The notes: generated by a model not told the origin, from the sequence alone. A DNA stretch of 64,000 nt from JASFHF01 sp050123335 (GCA_050123335.1 JASFHH010000004.1:1-64000); one strand, 5' to 3'; counted from the first letter of the stretch, positions 15,949-25,966 are shown. Made by a program: numbers and translations.

Positions 15949-16725
15949 ATGGGTTATGGTACCAAATTTCTAGTTAGCTTAATTATTTTGTGCATAGCAT
16001 TAATTTTTGGGTTATTTCCAATTTTAATTCGTGTAAACGGTTTAACTAAAAAAATATTATCCTATGGTGAATCTTTTGCTGGCGGAATTTTTTTGGGAGC
16101 AGGTCTAATTCATTTACTGCCTGATGCTCAGAATGGATTGCATGCAGTTTTCAAAAGTACTTATCCATTAGCATTTGTACTTTGTGCTTTTACTATTTTA
16201 GCGTTGCGTATGATTGAAGAGGGCACCATTAAATTATTAGTTTGCCATAACGAAGCATGCAAGCATCCGCACTTACAACCATGGTTGGCATATTTGTTAG
16301 CAATTCTATTATCAATTCACTCGGTTATCGCAGGCATTGCGTTAGGTGTCGAAACTGCATTATCTACTTTTATTATCATTTTTATTGCAATAATTGCACA
16401 TAAAGGTTCAGCAGCGTTTGCGCTGGGGGTTAGCATGCGCAAACAAGGATTAACTAAAAATATTATGCTTCAGTTGATGTTATTATTTTCTTTAATGACA
16501 CCAATTGGAATTATTTTCGGGTCTTTTTTCGCACATTGTTTAGCTGCAAATTCTGGCCAATTTATTTCAGGAATTTTTAATGCAATTGCTGCCGGAACAT
16601 TTATTTATATTGCTTTTCATATTGTTGATACTAAAGAGACTGAAGAATGCGTGCCGGTTTTACTACGACTTGCATATTTTGCGTTAGGATTAATGGTAAT
16701 GACTGCGATAGCTTTGTATATGTAA
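15949..16725 (+). CDS. ZIP family metal transporter
   Basis: Inner-membrane importer of zinc or other divalent metals, 258 residues with about eight hydrophobic segments. Metal-site motifs of helices IV and V are present: SIHSVIAGIALG and AIIAHKGSAAFALGV. A His/Cys-bearing cytosolic loop (CHNEACKHPH) lies between helices III and IV. ATG 15949 follows AAGGAGAG; an upstream ATG at 15892 would begin inside the inverted repeat. The downstream purine permease is 18 bases away. Confidence 0.92.
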   Translation: MGYGTKFLVSLIILCIALIFGLFPILIRVNGLTKKILSYGESFAGGIFLGAGLIHLLPDAQNGLHAVFKSTYPLAFVLCAFTILALRMIEEGTIKLLVCHNEACKHPHLQPWLAYLLAILLSIHSVIAGIALGVETALSTFIIIFIAIIAHKGSAAFALGVSMRKQGLTKNIMLQLMLLFSLMTPIGIIFGSFFAHCLAANSGQFISGIFNAIAAGTFIYIAFHIVDTKETEECVPVLLRLAYFALGLMVMTAIALYM

Positions 16726-16743
16726 TCATCCAGGAGAAATAAA

Positions 16744-18042
16744 ATGAAAAACTTTTTACAACGTTATTTTAAACTAAAAGAAAATAATACTTCGATTCGT
16801 GTGGAATTGATTGCTGCTTTAACTACTTTTGTTACTATGGTATACATTATTTTTGTTAACCCAGAAATTTTGTCACAAACCGGAATGGATACCAGTTCTG
16901 TTTTTGTTGCAACTTGCTTAGTCGCTGCCACGGGAAGTTTTTTAGTTGGAATTTTAGCAAATTATCCAATAGCGTTAGCGCCAGGAATGGGGCTTAATGC
17001 TTATTTTGTATATATTATCGCACGGCATGCAGGATTTAATTGGCAATCAGCGCTTGGCGCAATGTTGATTACTGGAATTTTATTTATTTTGTTAGTGATA
17101 TTTAGGTTGCATCGCAAAATTATTGCCGCAATTCCACATACTTTAATTCTTGGTATTATTATCGGTATGGGCTTGCTGATTGCTTTAGTTGGCTTGCAAA
17201 ATATGCAATTAATTATGCATCACCCGCATGAATGGTTTCATTTTGGCTCGCCGCAATTATGGCCAGTGCTATTATTTTTATTTGGCTTAGTTGTGATTGT
17301 GGTATTACATCATTTTAAAATATTAGGTGGAATTTTAATTAGCATTTTAACCGTAACTGCGCTGAGTTTATTATTTGGTATCAGCAAATTTCATGGTATA
17401 ATTTCATTACCACCAAGTATCAAGCCAACCTTATTTTCTTTCAATTTGCATCAATTATTTAATTTAACTGGTTTAGGAATAATTTGTGCTTTCTTTATTG
17501 CAGGTTTATTCGACTTTTCTGGTGTAACTATGGGGATTTTAAAACAAACCAAAATCCCTAAACAGTATGATTACCAACCAAGATTTGCTAAAGCATTATT
17601 ATCCGACGGCATTGCAACTTTATTGTGTGGCTGTTTTGGTAGTTCTGGAACCACAGCGTATCTGGAAAACTCTGCTGGTATTCATGCTGGTGGACGTACT
17701 GGTTTAACCGCAGTAATTATTGCAATTTTATTTTTATTGGTGTTGTTTTTTGCGCCGCTAACCAAAACCATTCCTGTGTGTGCTACAGCCGCACCATTGA
17801 TTTTTATTGGTTATCATATGGCAAAACATGTTCTTGAGATTAATTGGTCGGATTTAACTGACTTCATTCCAACATTGGTCATTGCAGCAATTATACCATA
17901 TGCTGGTTCTGTTGCTGATGGAGCAGGAGCTGGTTTTATTATGTATATAATTTTAAAGCTAATTATGCGAAAAACTGTAGATATAAATCCTACATTGATT
18001 ATATTTGGCTTAATTTTTGTAATTTATTTTTTGGGGACTTAA
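16744..18042 (+). CDS. NCS2/AzgA-type adenine/guanine permease
   Basis: Proton-coupled purine importer, 432 residues with about twelve to fourteen membrane segments. Signatures are ELIAALTTFVTMVYIIFVNP at the N-terminus, ANYPIALAPGMGLNAYF, LFDFSGVTMGIL, and LLCGCFGSSGTTAYLENSAG with the AGGRTGLTAV that follows. These are characteristic of the AzgA/GhxP/AdeP branch. CAGGAGA lies upstream. It is one of a tightly packed plus-strand run from 15949 to 18921. Specificity between adenine and guanine/hypoxanthine is not decidable. Confidence 0.93.
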   Translation: MKNFLQRYFKLKENNTSIRVELIAALTTFVTMVYIIFVNPEILSQTGMDTSSVFVATCLVAATGSFLVGILANYPIALAPGMGLNAYFVYIIARHAGFNWQSALGAMLITGILFILLVIFRLHRKIIAAIPHTLILGIIIGMGLLIALVGLQNMQLIMHHPHEWFHFGSPQLWPVLLFLFGLVVIVVLHHFKILGGILISILTVTALSLLFGISKFHGIISLPPSIKPTLFSFNLHQLFNLTGLGIICAFFIAGLFDFSGVTMGILKQTKIPKQYDYQPRFAKALLSDGIATLLCGCFGSSGTTAYLENSAGIHAGGRTGLTAVIIAILFLLVLFFAPLTKTIPVCATAAPLIFIGYHMAKHVLEINWSDLTDFIPTLVIAAIIPYAGSVADGAGAGFIMYIILKLIMRKTVDINPTLIIFGLIFVIYFLGT

Positions 18043-18045
18043 AAT

Positions 18046-18705
18046 ATGAAATTGAAATTTTTAGCGCATGCCGCTTTTTTGTTAACTTCTGACAGAGATA
18101 CTAAAATTTTAATTGATCCATATGAACCAGGAGGATTCGATGGCGCAATAAATTATCAACCCATTAATGAATCAGTAGATGCAATAGTGATTAGCCATCA
18201 GCATGCAGATCATAATTATATTGCACCGCATCATCAAAATGCTACGGTTTTCGATCAAGTTGGTGAATTTGAATTTAATGACATAAAAATTTTAGGTTTT
18301 CATTCTTATCATGATGATGAAAAGGGTAAGAAACGAGGAGAAAACATAATTTTTGTAATTAAAATTGACGATGTTACGATTTGTCATTTAGGAGATTTGG
18401 GGCATAAATTATCTGTTGCTGATGCTGAATTAATAGGAGAAATTGATATTTTATTAGTGCCGGTTGGCGGTGTATACACTATAGATGCAGAAACAGCAAC
18501 CGAAGTTATGCATACTTTAAAACCAAAAGTTTGCATTCCAATGCATTACAAAAGCGATAAAATTACAATTGATCTTGCACCTGTTAATGATTTTCTTGCT
18601 GATAAAAACAATGTAAAAATGCTGCAGCAAGCAGAAATTGAATTAGAATATAATAATTTACCGCATGAACCGGAAATTTGGGTGTTAGAACAAGCAAAAG
18701 CATAA
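18046..18705 (+). CDS. Metallo-beta-lactamase-fold hydrolase (UlaG-like)
   Basis: Cytoplasmic metal-dependent hydrolase of the UlaG/YtnP-like MBL group, 219 residues. Metal ligands are visible: VISHQHADHNY (HxHxDH), CHLGDLGH (His and Asp), and the C-terminal CIPMHYKSDK. The N-terminal IDPYEPGG strand is usual for the group. It starts 3 bases after the permease stop. The substrate is unknown. Confidence 0.9.
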   Translation: MKLKFLAHAAFLLTSDRDTKILIDPYEPGGFDGAINYQPINESVDAIVISHQHADHNYIAPHHQNATVFDQVGEFEFNDIKILGFHSYHDDEKGKKRGENIIFVIKIDDVTICHLGDLGHKLSVADAELIGEIDILLVPVGGVYTIDAETATEVMHTLKPKVCIPMHYKSDKITIDLAPVNDFLADKNNVKMLQQAEIELEYNNLPHEPEIWVLEQAKA

Positions 18706-18714
18706 TAGGAGATA

Positions 18715-18921
18715 ATGATGGAATGCATAAAAGATCGTAACAAAAAACACTGTAATTGTAGTTATGAACCTTGTCCGCGCAAAGGCATGTGCTGCGAATG
18801 TTTGCGGCATCATTTAAGTAATAATCAATTGCCAGCATGTTGTTTTCCTGATGACATCGAAAAAACTTATGACCGCAGCATTGAAAAGTTTATTGAAGCT
18901 TATCAAAACAAAAATAAATAA
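18715..18921 (+). CDS. Small cysteine-rich protein (DUF6485-like)
   Basis: 68 residues with nine Cys arranged as CNCSYEPCPRKGMCCECLRHH and then ACCFP, followed by a helical tail. This resembles the small Cys-rich DUF6485 family, likely binding zinc or an Fe-S centre; function unknown. AGGAG (18707-18711) is better spaced for the second ATG at 18718 than for 18715. It follows the MBL-fold gene by 9 bases in the same operon. Confidence 0.8.
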   Translation: MMECIKDRNKKHCNCSYEPCPRKGMCCECLRHHLSNNQLPACCFPDDIEKTYDRSIEKFIEAYQNKNK

Positions 18922-18936
18922 TGCTAGACAAAAATA

Positions 18937-19656
18937 CTATGATGTAAAAGATGCAATAATTGATACTACTTCCTCAACTGAATGCGCCCGATAATCTGGC
19001 TGCATCTCCCAAAGATCTGGATTAGCGCCACTATAACATGCTGCAATATTTACAACACGTAATTGATTTTTATCATTGCGTAACATCTTTTCTGCATTCC
19101 GTGCAAATTGTGTGTCTTCATGATGATCTCCAATATATATAATAGTTCCTGTTGCAGGCACTTTCATTTGTTGCAAACAATATGCAAAACTTTCCGGATC
19201 TGGTTTTGGTTGATTAATTGCTTTAGTGTTATAACCAACAATGTAAGCAAAATAATTTAATAATTGACGTTGCTGCAAGTCTTTTTCGATAAGCTGTGCG
19301 CAATTGAGCGAACAAATTCCTTGAGGAATAGGGGAGAGATTGCTAATTAATTGTGGAATACCATCAAACATTTCTACTGGGGTTTGGTTTTTTAATTGGA
19401 ATTCACTCCATAGCGCTCCAGCTTCATTAATTTGTTGCTCTGATAAACCAAAATGCTCCTTATAAAAATGACGCCAATTAGTAGCGGAACATGTAATATC
19501 TCTATATTTTTCTATGGAGGATAATGCTAACGGCCACTCGTTATTTGAAGTAATATAATTAAGATGCAGCAGAATTTCCCTAGTTGCCATAAGGTTTTTG
19601 TGGGTGCTATCTACTAAAGTACCATCATAATCCCATAATATTGCTGAAATGGTCAT
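18937..19656 (-). CDS. HAD-superfamily phosphatase
   Basis: 239 residues. HAD motif I is ILWDYDGTLVDS at residues about 6-17 (nucleophile Asp and acid Asp), motif II lies around GICSLN, a Lys in NQPKPDPESF serves as motif III, and IIYIGDHHEDTQFA is motif IV. The helical cap sits after motif I, as in phosphoglycolate phosphatase-like enzymes. The substrate is undetermined. It stands alone on the minus strand, convergent with the operon before it. Confidence 0.88.
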   Translation of the reverse strand: MTISAILWDYDGTLVDSTHKNLMATREILLHLNYITSNNEWPLALSSIEKYRDITCSATNWRHFYKEHFGLSEQQINEAGALWSEFQLKNQTPVEMFDGIPQLISNLSPIPQGICSLNCAQLIEKDLQQRQLLNYFAYIVGYNTKAINQPKPDPESFAYCLQQMKVPATGTIIYIGDHHEDTQFARNAEKMLRNDKNQLRVVNIAACYSGANPDLWEMQPDYRAHSVEEVVSIIASFTS

Positions 19657-19783
19657 ATTATCTTTCCAATATCAATGAAACTGTGTATTTTATCACTAAT
19701 TATATGTAATAACAAATGAGATTTTGGTTCCAAAGTGGAGCAAAAAAATGTATCATGAGGCCTAGTAAAAAAGAGAATTAATT

Positions 19784-20797
19784 ATGAAAAACAAACCATT
19801 AAACATTTTTAACGCCACTATACAGCCTGGTGAAGTTGCTTCTTTAGCATTTCCGATGCCGGAAATTTCCAGTTATGCACCAATATACATGCCAATCAAA
19901 GTTGTTCATGGTAAACAAACAGGGCCTACTTTATTAGTTTTAGCTGCTATTCACGGTGACGAATTAAACGGCACAGAAATAGTAAATCGTCTTCTGGGGC
20001 TTTCTTTGCTAAAAAAATTAACTGGTACTTTAATAATGATTCCTGTATTCAATGTGTATGGATACATTACTAGATCAAGATATTTAACTGATGGTTTAGA
20101 GCTTGATAAAGCATTTCCTGGTCGTGCTACCGGCTCACATGCTGCAAGATTGGCACATTTATTCACTTCAGAAATCTTATCTCAAGTAGATTATTGCATC
20201 GATTTAAGAACAGGAGCGATCAATCATAGCAATTTACCACAAATTTATATTAATCCTGAAATCAAACACAACGAACAATTAGCCAGTGCTTTTAAAGCGC
20301 CGGTGATTTGCCATGTAAAAGCAGAAAAAAATACATTGCGTGCAACTGCAAGCAAAAAAAATATTCCATACTTGGTTTATGAAGCAGGTGAGGCACTGCG
20401 TTTCGATGAGCGTGCCATTAAAGTTGGTTTAAAAGGAATAACTAATGTATTACGCCATTTAAAAATGCTCCCAGAATTAAATAAACCAAAACAAAAAACA
20501 GCTACTTCATTTGTTGTTGAAAGTTATAATTGGATAAGAGCACCGAAGAGCGGCACCGCTTATTCTAATATTAAATTGGGCCAAAAGGTTTCAGAAAAAG
20601 AACAAATAGCTATTATTAAAGATCCATTTGGGTCATCTGATAATGTATATGTTCGCGCCCCCCATGATGGCATCATTGTTGGTAAAAATAATCTTCCATT
20701 AGTTCACGAAGGTGAAACTTTATTTCAAATTGCAATCTTTAAAAAAGGAAAAGAAGTTGCAGCCAAACTAAAAGAATGGAAAGAGGTTAACGCATAA
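19784..20797 (+). CDS. Succinylglutamate desuccinylase/aspartoacylase family protein
   Basis: Zinc carboxypeptidase-fold (M14-like) amidohydrolase, 337 residues. Zinc motif LAAIHGDELNGTEIVNRLL (His and Glu) at about residues 50-65, FNVYGYITRSRYL, and IDLRTGAINHSNLPQIY, where the third ligand is usually His and here aligns near the DLRTG stretch. A C-terminal biotinyl-lipoyl-like barrel (about 245-320, RAPKSGTAYSNIKLGQKV) is normal for the family. It is followed at once by two MFS genes, suggesting uptake and hydrolysis of an N-acyl amino acid or related compound. Confidence 0.87.
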   Translation: MKNKPLNIFNATIQPGEVASLAFPMPEISSYAPIYMPIKVVHGKQTGPTLLVLAAIHGDELNGTEIVNRLLGLSLLKKLTGTLIMIPVFNVYGYITRSRYLTDGLELDKAFPGRATGSHAARLAHLFTSEILSQVDYCIDLRTGAINHSNLPQIYINPEIKHNEQLASAFKAPVICHVKAEKNTLRATASKKNIPYLVYEAGEALRFDERAIKVGLKGITNVLRHLKMLPELNKPKQKTATSFVVESYNWIRAPKSGTAYSNIKLGQKVSEKEQIAIIKDPFGSSDNVYVRAPHDGIIVGKNNLPLVHEGETLFQIAIFKKGKEVAAKLKEWKEVNA

Positions 20798-20805
20798 GCA
20801 ATATA

Positions 20806-22092
20806 ATGCAGCAATCAAATGATAAGATCACAATTCTTGGATGTTTTATTTGGCTTTTAGCCGCTTCATTTTTTTTGTATGAATTTTTTCTACGTACTTT
20901 CATTGGAACAATTGCTGATGAAATTACAAGTTCTTTGCATTTAGGCGCAGAACAATTATCCCTAATAGGTGCAGCATATTTTGTTACTTATGGAATTATG
21001 CAAGCGTTTGTTGGTGTACTAATTGACTCATTCGGGATAAAAAAATTACTAGCAGCAGCCACTTTTATTTGTGTAGCAGGAGTTTTTCTCTTTACGTTTG
21101 CACAGGGATTTATTCTATTACTAATAGCACGTTTATTAATGGGTTTTGGTTCGGCATTTGGTTTTGTGAGTTTATTAATGTTGTCACTTAATTGGTTTCC
21201 GCATAAACATTTTGGATTTATTGCGGGTTTGTCGCAACTTTTAGGCGCAGTAGGGCCTTTGTTAGCTGGTGCACCATTAGTCATTTTGCTTACAAGTTTA
21301 CATAATAATTGGCGTATTGTGTTAGGAGGTATTGGTGTTACAGGATTATTGATTGGGTGTTTAATATGGATTTTTGTTAGAGATTTTCCAAAAAATGTAG
21401 ATAATAAAATCATTTATTTAAATAAGGAAAAACCCATATATAAAAAATTAATTAATTTATTCCGCAATACTCAAGCATGGTTAATAATTATATATGCAAC
21501 TTTAGCAAATTCTAGTTTGGCAATATTGGGCATAGTGTGGGGCACAACGTATTTAGAAACTCATAATTTCTCGCAGAAAAATGCAGCTTTGGTATCCTCG
21601 TTAATTTGGGCAGGATATGCGATAGGTTGTCCCATACTAGGGTTTATCTCTGATTTTTTGAAACAACGCAAATTACCCATGTTAATATGTGCTTCTTTAG
21701 GGCTTGTTGCAAGTATTTTCACAATTTACACCCCAATTAATAATATATATATTTTTTCTTTAATATTTTTCTGTTTAGGAATCGCAGGATCTGGACAAAG
21801 CTTAGCTTTTGCAATCATGTCAGAACGCATCCGACCAGAAACTCATGCAACGGGTTTTGGTATAAATAATGGACTGCTTATGTTATCCACAACGTTGTTG
21901 ATTCCATTGTTCGGATTATTTATTAAATTGTCGCAACCGCACGCTAGTATGAAATATCAGTCAGAAAATTTTATTTTGGGGTTAAGCATGATGCTTGTAA
22001 TATATATAGTTGCAATTACAATATGTTTCTTTATTAAAGAAACATATTGTAGACAGCAAACTATTCCTGTTAAATTGGATACAGAAAAATAA
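20806..22092 (+). CDS. MFS transporter, first of a tandem pair
   Basis: Twelve-helix carrier of 428 residues. Near the start it has LAASFFLYEFFLRTFIGTIA, loop motif VGVLIDSFGIKKL, and RLLMGFGSAFGFVSLLMLSL. It is a close paralogue of the 22092 product: both share YEFFLRTF, LNWFP, GAPLVILL and the C-terminal KET(F/Y)CRQQ. The stop codon overlaps the next start by one base (TAATG), so the two are translated together. The substrate may be the product or precursor of the hydrolase at 19784. Confidence 0.88.
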   Translation: MQQSNDKITILGCFIWLLAASFFLYEFFLRTFIGTIADEITSSLHLGAEQLSLIGAAYFVTYGIMQAFVGVLIDSFGIKKLLAAATFICVAGVFLFTFAQGFILLLIARLLMGFGSAFGFVSLLMLSLNWFPHKHFGFIAGLSQLLGAVGPLLAGAPLVILLTSLHNNWRIVLGGIGVTGLLIGCLIWIFVRDFPKNVDNKIIYLNKEKPIYKKLINLFRNTQAWLIIIYATLANSSLAILGIVWGTTYLETHNFSQKNAALVSSLIWAGYAIGCPILGFISDFLKQRKLPMLICASLGLVASIFTIYTPINNIYIFSLIFFCLGIAGSGQSLAFAIMSERIRPETHATGFGINNGLLMLSTTLLIPLFGLFIKLSQPHASMKYQSENFILGLSMMLVIYIVAITICFFIKETYCRQQTIPVKLDTEK

Positions 22093-23405
22093 TGAATATT
22101 TTTTTAAACAAAACACAAACAAAAATTTCTTTACTAGGCTGTTTTATTTGGTCGCTAGCTGCATTGTTTTTCTTATATGAATTTTTTCTGCGTACTTTTT
22201 TAGGAAGTATTGTTCATGAAATCACAATCGCATTAAAAGTTAACGCCGAACAATTGTCATACATAGATGCAGGTTATTATTTAACTTATGGTTTGCTGCA
22301 AATCCCTGTCGGCATTTTAGTTGATAAATATGGAGCAAGATTATTATTAACTATTTTTAGTTTCGTGTGTGCATTAGGGGTTTTCGTTTTTTGTTTCGCA
22401 CATGGCCTCGCTACTGGAATAATAGGGCGCTTTTTAATGGGCGCCGGTTCAGCATTTGCTTTTATATGTTTATTAAATCTGACTTTAAACTGGTTTCCGC
22501 AAAAAATTATGGGATTTATTTTTGGATTAGCTCAATTTCTAGGTGCTATTGGCCCAACAATAGCTGGAGCGCCTTTGGTTATATTATTATATAAAATGCA
22601 CGATAATTGGCGTTTAGTGTTTTTTTTAATAGGGCTTGTTGGCATATTGCTTGCCATTCTTATCGGAATATTTGTTCGCAATAAACCAAAATCATTTAAG
22701 TTACAATTAAAGTTCCTAAGCAAATCATCATCTTTAATGAAAAGACTAATTACGCTTGTGAAAAATCCACAAGCATGGTGGATTGTTCTATATTCAGCAG
22801 CAAATTACGTAGCGCTCGCTTTTTTAGGAACACTATGGGGTACCACTTATATAGAAACCAGAGGCATTAGTCACGAAACAGCAGCATTTATTTCGTCAAT
22901 GGTATGGTTTGGATTGGCATTTGGTTGTCCGTTTTTCGGTGCAATTTCAGATATTATCAAGCGAAGGAAAACCACCTTAATCGCAAGTGCAATTTTAGGC
23001 ATCTGTATGGTTTTAGCGATAATATACTGTCCGATAAATAGCAAAATAATATTTGCTTTATTATTCTTTGGATTAGGAGTTGCGGGATCAGGCCAAAGCG
23101 TTGCGTTTACCACAATCGCTGAACACGTTGAAGTAAATTTGCATGCTACAGCTCTAGGATTTAATAATGCGGGGATAGCTTTCGCCAACACGATGATGAT
23201 TCCCTTAATTACTGCTTTAATTCAATTATCATTTCATCAGCATTATGTAACTGGCAGACAAATTTATCATCAATCTAATTTTACTCTGAGCTTGTTATCC
23301 CTAGCTACATTATTTTTAATTTCATTAATCGTTGCTATTTTTGGGATCAAAGAAACATTTTGTCGCCAACAAAAAGAGTTTTTTAAGTTGCGGATCGTGC
23401 CTTGA
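22092..23405 (+). CDS. MFS transporter, second of a tandem pair
   Basis: 437-residue paralogue of the preceding carrier, arranged head to tail with it. Motifs: LYEFFLRTFLGSIVHEITIA, PVGILVDKYGARL, RFLMGAGSAFAFICLLNLTL and FGLGVAGSGQSVAF. Both copies remain intact with twelve hydrophobic segments, so they have probably specialised. The third relative is at 13824 on the other strand. Confidence 0.88.
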   Translation: MNIFLNKTQTKISLLGCFIWSLAALFFLYEFFLRTFLGSIVHEITIALKVNAEQLSYIDAGYYLTYGLLQIPVGILVDKYGARLLLTIFSFVCALGVFVFCFAHGLATGIIGRFLMGAGSAFAFICLLNLTLNWFPQKIMGFIFGLAQFLGAIGPTIAGAPLVILLYKMHDNWRLVFFLIGLVGILLAILIGIFVRNKPKSFKLQLKFLSKSSSLMKRLITLVKNPQAWWIVLYSAANYVALAFLGTLWGTTYIETRGISHETAAFISSMVWFGLAFGCPFFGAISDIIKRRKTTLIASAILGICMVLAIIYCPINSKIIFALLFFGLGVAGSGQSVAFTTIAEHVEVNLHATALGFNNAGIAFANTMMIPLITALIQLSFHQHYVTGRQIYHQSNFTLSLLSLATLFLISLIVAIFGIKETFCRQQKEFFKLRIVP

Positions 23406-23523
23406 AAAACATACATTAATGTTTTATTTTAAAAAAACTTCATATATTTATGATTTTAAACGCTTTTTAATATAAGAGAAGAAAAACATTGATCGGCGAT
23501 CAATAAAAGTTAAAAATATATAT

Positions 23524-23802
23524 ATGCTTAAAAACTATTTTACCAATGCTATGATCTGCGCCGCAGTAACATTTCTAGTTACCGGGGTATTAGCCTTTAT
23601 ACCATTAGTATTTTCAATTGTCATTCTAATAATTTTAAGCATTCTCTGGCTATTTTTTAGCACAGTTGGTTGGTTATCTGTAACAATCTCAATTATAGCG
23701 TTAATTGCAGCTATCTTATTTTGTCTGCCATTTATTACCGCTTTAATCGCTGGAATAGTAGGTTTTATTTGTGGAATTTTTAATGTAAAAAGCGCTGAAT
23801 AG
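23524..23802 (+). CDS. Small hydrophobic membrane protein
   Basis: 92 residues, nearly all hydrophobic, with three or four membrane segments (about 8-33, 35-60, 62-88). No family recognised. No strong ribosome site precedes the ATG. It lies 118 bases after the MFS pair, and it could be independent. Confidence 0.55.
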   Translation: MLKNYFTNAMICAAVTFLVTGVLAFIPLVFSIVILIILSILWLFFSTVGWLSVTISIIALIAAILFCLPFITALIAGIVGFICGIFNVKSAE

Positions 23803-24150
23803 GATGTTTATGAACCAAACCCGACAAATTTTGCACTTTTGCGTGTAAGCGCTTGATTTTATTACCAAAAGCCACCAACATAAACTTTCGGTTTGATCTT
23901 TAACCCATTGATTAATTTGGATATTCTAAATTGAACCGGTTTATGATGTTTAACACGATTTTTGCCCGGTAAACTATAAGCATTAATCTAAATAATAAAT
24001 ATAGTGATGGCAATTTTTTTTAGAAATGCTATCCTTAACGTTGCATGATTTCTAAGCCATTCGTTTTGATCACTTCGAAAGTTAGTTTTTCAAAAATCAG
24101 AAAGCCTAAGTTATTAAGCAGTATTTTATTTTTAAAAAAGAGAGATATTT
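23803..24150. other. 348-bp intergenic region upstream of the RRM gene
   Basis: No gene can be supported. The minus strand has short stop-broken coding-like stretches (for example INQWVKDQTE in one frame), perhaps debris of a lost gene, but no family is recognisable. The AT-rich end (from about 24000) probably contains the promoter and leader of the RNA-binding protein gene. Confidence 0.4.
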
Positions 24151-24423
24151 ATGAAAAAATTATATGTTGGTAATTTACCTTATTCAGTTACAGAAGAAAG
24201 TCTTGAATCGTTATTTTCACAATTTGGACAGGTTGAAAGTGTTGTCATTATCAAAGAAAGAGAAACAGGCCGCACAAAGGGGTTCGGCTTTGTGGAATTT
24301 AAAAAACAAGCCGATGCTGAATCTGCCTTAGAATTAAATGGGAAAGATTTTGAAGGTCGTCTATTAAAAGTTAATATGGCTAAACCAAAAGAATCTAGTG
24401 CTGGAAGAGGGCGTCGTTGGTAA
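24151..24423 (+). CDS. RRM-type RNA-binding protein
   Basis: Single RNA-recognition motif protein of 90 residues, like the Rbp proteins of cyanobacteria and many Proteobacteria. RNP-2 is KLYVGNLPYS at residues 3-12 and RNP-1 is KGFGFVEF at about 44-51, with a short Arg/Gly tail (GRGRRW). It probably binds mRNA, and relatives are often cold-induced. AGAGAG precedes the ATG. The mobile element begins about 100 bases downstream. Confidence 0.93.
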   Translation: MKKLYVGNLPYSVTEESLESLFSQFGQVESVVIIKERETGRTKGFGFVEFKKQADAESALELNGKDFEGRLLKVNMAKPKESSAGRGRRW

Positions 24424-24521
24424 CAAGGAAGATGGATGGGATTGGGAAAAGATGAAGATTGTAGGTTGAACCAACATATAGAGCGGTTTTGCCCTTGAAT
24501 TCAGGGCCACTTAACCCATAT

Positions 24522-24534
24522 TATCTCCGATAAG
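24522..24534 (+). repeat. Left 13-bp terminal inverted repeat
   Basis: TATCTCCGATAAG, exact reverse complement of 31382-31394. A matched pair this long just outside both ends of the recombinase cluster is unlikely by chance. Confidence 0.65.
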
Positions 24535-24859
24535 TTTTCTTATCTACTACAAATATTTATATCGTAATTATAGTAATAAAAGTTGTTGATTTTTATTTTT
24601 TAGTTACTTAGAATACGCATTATCTTAATAATTTTTATTATAGTAATCTTAGTACTTAAAGTATAAATATATTAAGAAATGTGTTTATTGGCTGTTTAAA
24701 AAAATAATAATTTTTGATGAGATACGGTAATGTGCTGATGATTAATCAGTGGCTTAAAAAGTGTTAAGAAGTCAAGGCTCCCCGAGTGGAACTAATGTTA
24801 GAGTATTGACATAACGAAAATAGCACTCGGAAGCTTTGGATAAATGGGATCCATTATAG

Positions 24860-25966
24860 ATGAAAGCGCAAAAAATAAAGCTAAATGACAATACTCAACC
24901 TTTTTGGATTGTGGTTGGAGACGATTATTTGCCCATTAAGTCAATCTACCAATATCTATTTTTTTTACGCAGCATCGATAAATCACCTAACACTATTAGA
25001 ACTTATGCGCACCATTTAAAAATTTTTTGGGAATATCTTGCAATCAATCAATTAGAGTGGAACAAAATAAATATCGAAAAATTAGCTCGTTTTGTTGCCA
25101 CACTTAATGGTTTGATTGATGGCAAAATTACCAATTTAAGCATCCCTAAAGGAAAACGCTCCGCTCGAACCATTAATCAAATAATTGTTGCTGTCGCTGG
25201 ATTTTATCAATACCACCATAGATTGGGACAAGCACCTAATATGCCATTATATGATTGGAAAAGGCCATTTATAACAGGAAAATCTTTTAAACCATTTTTA
25301 CATCACATTAACAAATCGAAAAAACAACGTAAAAGTTTTATTAAACTTAGAGAAGAAAAAAAATTAGCTCAAGTCGTTGAACCTGAAATCATAAAACAAA
25401 TGATTGCTAATTGTAAACGCATCAGAGATAAATTTCTTATTTGCCTTTTGTATGAAACCGGTTGCCGTATTGGACAAGCGCTTGGATTACATCACGAAGA
25501 CATAGAAACTTTTAACAACATTATCATGATTCGTCCGCGAGATAATAATTTTAATAATGCTAGAGCGAAAACTCGACAAATGAATAAAATAAATGTTAGT
25601 AAAAATTTAATGAACTTATATTATGAATATTATATGAAAGAATATGGTGATATTAAAAGCGATTATGTGTTTATAAATTTATGGCAAGGGAAAATTGGTA
25701 ATCCTATGACTTATAATGCTGTCATTACACTATTTAATCGTCTAAGCAAAAAAGTTGGTGTTCATGTAACACCTCATATGTTGCGTCATACTCATGCAAC
25801 TGAGTTAATCAAAGCAAAGTGGGGAATGGCACATGTTCAAAAACGCCTTGGACATCAAAATATTCAAACTACAATTAACACATATACTCATATTACAAAT
25901 GATGATCTAAAAGAACAATTTCAAGATTATTTGCAAAGCAGGGGTGATGATTTATGCCAAAATTAA
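24860..25966 (+). CDS. Tyrosine recombinase, Tn554 TnpA-like
   Basis: 368 residues. The N-terminal SAM-like core-binding domain (about 30-110, SPNTIRTYAHHLKIFWEYL) precedes a complete catalytic domain: Arg in ETGCRIGQALGL, the beta-hairpin region ARAKTRQMNKINV, HMLRHTHATEL (H-x-x-R-H), KRLGHQNIQTT (His) and the nucleophile Tyr in TINTYTHI. All catalytic positions look intact. It overlaps the next recombinase by 13 bases. Size, order and overlap with the two following genes match the TnpA-TnpB-TnpC set of Tn554-like elements. Confidence 0.9.
   Translation: MKAQKIKLNDNTQPFWIVVGDDYLPIKSIYQYLFFLRSIDKSPNTIRTYAHHLKIFWEYLAINQLEWNKINIEKLARFVATLNGLIDGKITNLSIPKGKRSARTINQIIVAVAGFYQYHHRLGQAPNMPLYDWKRPFITGKSFKPFLHHINKSKKQRKSFIKLREEKKLAQVVEPEIIKQMIANCKRIRDKFLICLLYETGCRIGQALGLHHEDIETFNNIIMIRPRDNNFNNARAKTRQMNKINVSKNLMNLYYEYYMKEYGDIKSDYVFINLWQGKIGNPMTYNAVITLFNRLSKKVGVHVTPHMLRHTHATELIKAKWGMAHVQKRLGHQNIQTTINTYTHITNDDLKEQFQDYLQSRGDDLCQN

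Noticed and set aside
23803..24150. Transposase remnant on the minus strand
   Set aside because: Short coding-like fragments in several frames but no recognisable family motif.
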